Source: Boseongicola sp. SB0675_bin_26
GTDB taxonomy: Bacteria; Pseudomonadota; Alphaproteobacteria; Rhodobacterales; Rhodobacteraceae
DNA: 7,716 nucleotides
Assembly (NCBI GenBank): GCA_009843725.1
Contig: VYCX01000486.1
Span: 1 to 7,716, forward strand
Reading direction: 5' to 3'
The notes under the pieces: model-generated
Database searches by the model: none
The model's input: the letters and a program-made list of their open reading frames with translations, nothing else
What the model was told of the DNA's origin: nothing
In this document: in pieces, positions 5,676-7,716 of the stretch
How the letters are laid out: the number at the start of each line of letters is the position of its first letter
How positions within the stretch are numbered: position 1 is the stretch's first letter
Translations under genes and position numbers: made by a program

Positions 5676-7178
5676 ATGCAGACCCAGGCAAGATCCAGAA
5701 GCTTGGCTGCGCTCGGGCTGACCGCAAGGAACGCTGCTGAAGTCCGGATATCCGGCCTGGCCGCTGACAGCAGGGAGGTCCGCGAAGGCTTCCTGTTCGC
5801 GGCACTTCCGGGAGCCAGGGAGCACGGTGCGAATCACGCAGGTCAGGCGGTGCGGAACAAGGCTGGCGCCGTTCTGACCGACCGCGAAGGCGCCTCGATT
5901 GCAGGCGGCGCCTTGGCTTCCGGCAAGGTGCCGCTTGTTGTCGTCGAGGAACCGCGCGAGGCCTTGGCTCTTGCGGCCGCGCTCTGGTTCGAGGCGCAGC
6001 CGGAAGTTCAGGTCGCGATAACCGGGACGAACGGGAAGACAAGCGTTGCGAGCTTTACCCGGCAGCTCTGGAGCGAGATGGGTGCCGAGGCGGTCAATGT
6101 CGGGACGACCGGAATCGAGGGGGCCTGTACCGCACCGCTGGCGCATACGACGCCAGACCCGATCGAGTTGCACGGCGTGCTGGCACGGATCGCCAAGGAG
6201 GGCATCACCCACGTGGCGATGGAAGCCTCCAGCCATGGCCTCGCGCAGCGAAGGGTTGACGGCGTGCGCCTCAGGTCGGCGGCCTTCACCAATCTCGGCC
6301 AGGATCACCTGGACTATCACGCCGATCTCGAAGATTACTTCGCGGCAAAGGCAGGGCTGTTCTCGCGCGTGCTGCCGGAGGACGGGACGGCCGTCGTCAA
6401 TGTCGACAATCCCTGGGGCGTGCGCCTGGTCGACGTGGCGGAAGCGCACGGTCAGGATCTGCTGACGGTTGGACGCAGCAGCAGTGTCGCGCTGCAGATC
6501 GTGGGGCAGAGGTACGATGCGACGGGTCAGGAACTGCGCTTTGAATGGGCCGGACGCATCCACCAGGTGAGGCTGGGACTCATCGGCGGCTTCCAGGCCG
6601 AGAATGCGTTGCTGGCAGCCTGCCTCTGCATATCAACCGGCGCGGATCCGGAAGAGACATTCGATTCAATGCATGCCTTGCAGCCCGTGCGGGGACGAAT
6701 GCAGTTTGCGGCCCGGCGCGAGAGCGGCGCGACCGTCTTTGTCGACTTCGCGCACACGCCGGAAGCGCTGGCCACGGCCCTGCGTGCGCTTCGTCCCCAC
6801 GTGCTTGGACGGCTGGTCGTCGTGTTTGGTGCAGGGGGTGATCGGGACAGGGCAAAGCGCCCGCTGATGGGACGCGCTGCAGCGGATCATGCAGACGTCG
6901 TGTTCGTCACCGATGACAATCCGCGAAGCGAGGATCCCGATCTGATAAGGGCCGAAATCCTTGCGGGCGCGCGGGACCGCTCCTCCGACGTCGCCGAAGT
7001 TGGCGACCGGGCGGAGGCGATCCTGCGTGCGGTCGACGCGCTTGGTGCAGGCGATACGCTCCTCGTCGCGGGCAAGGGCCACGAGACCGGGCAGATCGTG
7101 GGCGACACGGTGCTGCCATTCGATGACGTGGAGCAGGTGAGCATGGCCGTGGCCGTGCTCGACGGCAAGGGCCTGTGA
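5676..7178 (+). CDS. murE: UDP-N-acetylmuramoyl-L-alanyl-D-glutamate--2,6-diaminopimelate ligase MurE
   Basis: Cytoplasmic ATP-dependent ligase that adds meso-diaminopimelate to UDP-MurNAc-L-Ala-D-Glu. With ATG 5676 it has 500 residues, the normal length. The N-terminal UDP-binding domain carries GLAADSREVREGFLFAALPG (27-46). The central ATPase domain has the P-loop GTNGKTS (117-123), HTTPDP (157-162), MEASSHG (182-188) and the LGQDHLDYH stretch. Lysine 225 in YFAAK is at the position of the carbamylated lysine of E. coli MurE. The C-terminal domain has DFAHTPEAL (357-365), GAGGDRDRAKRP and GKGHE (466-470). The DNPR motif (414-417) is the known signature of diaminopimelate rather than lysine specificity, as expected for a Gram-negative. 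An alternative GTG start at 5670 adds two residues. It follows ftsI after 15 nt and overlaps murF by 4 nt. Confidence 0.98.
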   Translation: MQTQARSRSLAALGLTARNAAEVRISGLAADSREVREGFLFAALPGAREHGANHAGQAVRNKAGAVLTDREGASIAGGALASGKVPLVVVEEPREALALAAALWFEAQPEVQVAITGTNGKTSVASFTRQLWSEMGAEAVNVGTTGIEGACTAPLAHTTPDPIELHGVLARIAKEGITHVAMEASSHGLAQRRVDGVRLRSAAFTNLGQDHLDYHADLEDYFAAKAGLFSRVLPEDGTAVVNVDNPWGVRLVDVAEAHGQDLLTVGRSSSVALQIVGQRYDATGQELRFEWAGRIHQVRLGLIGGFQAENALLAACLCISTGADPEETFDSMHALQPVRGRMQFAARRESGATVFVDFAHTPEALATALRALRPHVLGRLVVVFGAGGDRDRAKRPLMGRAAADHADVVFVTDDNPRSEDPDLIRAEILAGARDRSSDVAEVGDRAEAILRAVDALGAGDTLLVAGKGHETGQIVGDTVLPFDDVEQVSMAVAVLDGKGL

Positions 7179-7716
7179 GCGCGCTTTGGACCTCCAGGAC
7201 GGCCTTGGCTGCGGTGGGTGGGTCTTCAAGCGGCTCCGCATGGGAGGCGTCCGGCATCTCGATCGACACGCGAACGCTCGTGCCGGGAGACCTGTTTGTC
7301 GCATTGCGTGACAGGCGTGACGGTCATGACTTTGTCGCCGAGGCCTTCCGCAAGGGTGCGGCGGCGGCACTGGTTTCGCGGATTCCGGAAGGCGTTGCGC
7401 AGGACGCGTCTCTTCTGATCTGCGACGACGTGCAGGCAGGACTGGAACGGCTTGCTGCGGCGTCACGCTCACGAACCAGGGCGAAGGTGATTGCGGTAAC
7501 CGGTTCGGCGGGCAAGACGTCAACAAAGGAAATGCTTCGGCATGTACTGGGGAGACAGGGAAGAACTCACGCCTCGGAGGCGAGTTTCAACAACCATTGG
7601 GGCGTTCCGCTGACCTTGGCCCGCATGCCGTCCGGTTCAGAGTTCGCGGTGATCGAGATCGGGATGAACCGTCCCGGCGAGATCGTGCCGCTTGCGCGGA
7701 TGGCGCGGCCGCATGT
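7175..7716 (+). CDS. murF: UDP-N-acetylmuramoyl-tripeptide--D-alanyl-D-alanine ligase MurF (5' part)
   Basis: ATP-dependent ligase that adds D-Ala-D-Ala to UDP-MurNAc-tripeptide, the last cytoplasmic step of precursor synthesis. Only the first 180 codons are in the window; the frame is open to the edge, so this is a partial gene and not a broken one. Visible are the N-terminal domain with GISIDTRTLVPGDLFVALR (27-45), the P-loop GSAGKTS followed by TKEML (110-121), SFNNHWGVPLTLARMP (137-152) and VIEIGMNRPGEIVPLA (159-174), all strongly typical of MurF. The GTG start overlaps the murE stop (GTGA) with only a weak AAGGG at 7167-7171, 3 nt away. Initiation probably depends on translational coupling to murE. 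Confidence 0.97.
   Translation, partial: MSALWTSRTALAAVGGSSSGSAWEASGISIDTRTLVPGDLFVALRDRRDGHDFVAEAFRKGAAAALVSRIPEGVAQDASLLICDDVQAGLERLAAASRSRTRAKVIAVTGSAGKTSTKEMLRHVLGRQGRTHASEASFNNHWGVPLTLARMPSGSEFAVIEIGMNRPGEIVPLARMARPH

Overview
The window reads as a piece of a GC-rich alphaproteobacterial chromosome, most likely from the Rhodobacterales (Rhodobacter/Roseobacter relatives). The gene content and order, the MraZ sequence, the meso-diaminopimelate signature in MurE and a long structured mraZ leader resembling the UpsM sRNA locus of Rhodobacter sphaeroides all point that way. Everything recognised lies on the + strand. I found no mobile elements, tRNA or rRNA genes, CRISPR arrays or broken genes.

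Layout: (1) 65-1480 is an intact class I CPD photolyase gene (phrB). (2) 1481-2068 is a 588-base non-coding gap. Its left part holds a few inverted repeats behind phrB. Its middle (about 1636-1825) is an AT-rich island with five GANTC sites clustered at its left side and a pair of 10-bp-spaced TGGGA repeats that look like an MraZ operator. A sigma70-type promoter at 1792-1819 ends the island. From about 1826 an approximately 240-nt ATG-free leader runs to mraZ and contains a very strong hairpin (1986-2033) that could terminate part of the transcripts. I interpret 1826-2033 as an UpsM-like leader-derived sRNA. (3) 2069-7716 is the start of the division and cell wall (dcw) cluster in its classical order: mraZ, rsmH, ftsL, ftsI, murE and the 5' part of murF, which runs off the window end.

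The dcw genes are packed as one operon. There are 4-nt start/stop overlaps at rsmH/ftsL, ftsL/ftsI and murE/murF, and gaps of only 3 nt (mraZ-rsmH) and 9-15 nt (ftsI-murE). MraZ is the cluster's transcriptional regulator and RsmH methylates 16S rRNA. FtsL and FtsI belong to the divisome, with FtsI as the septal transpeptidase. MurE and MurF add meso-A2pm and D-Ala-D-Ala to the UDP-MurNAc peptide in the cytoplasm. The promoter, leader sRNA/attenuator and putative MraZ box upstream of mraZ would control all of them together. The coding genes look ordinary; the interesting biology is in the 1481-2068 control region.
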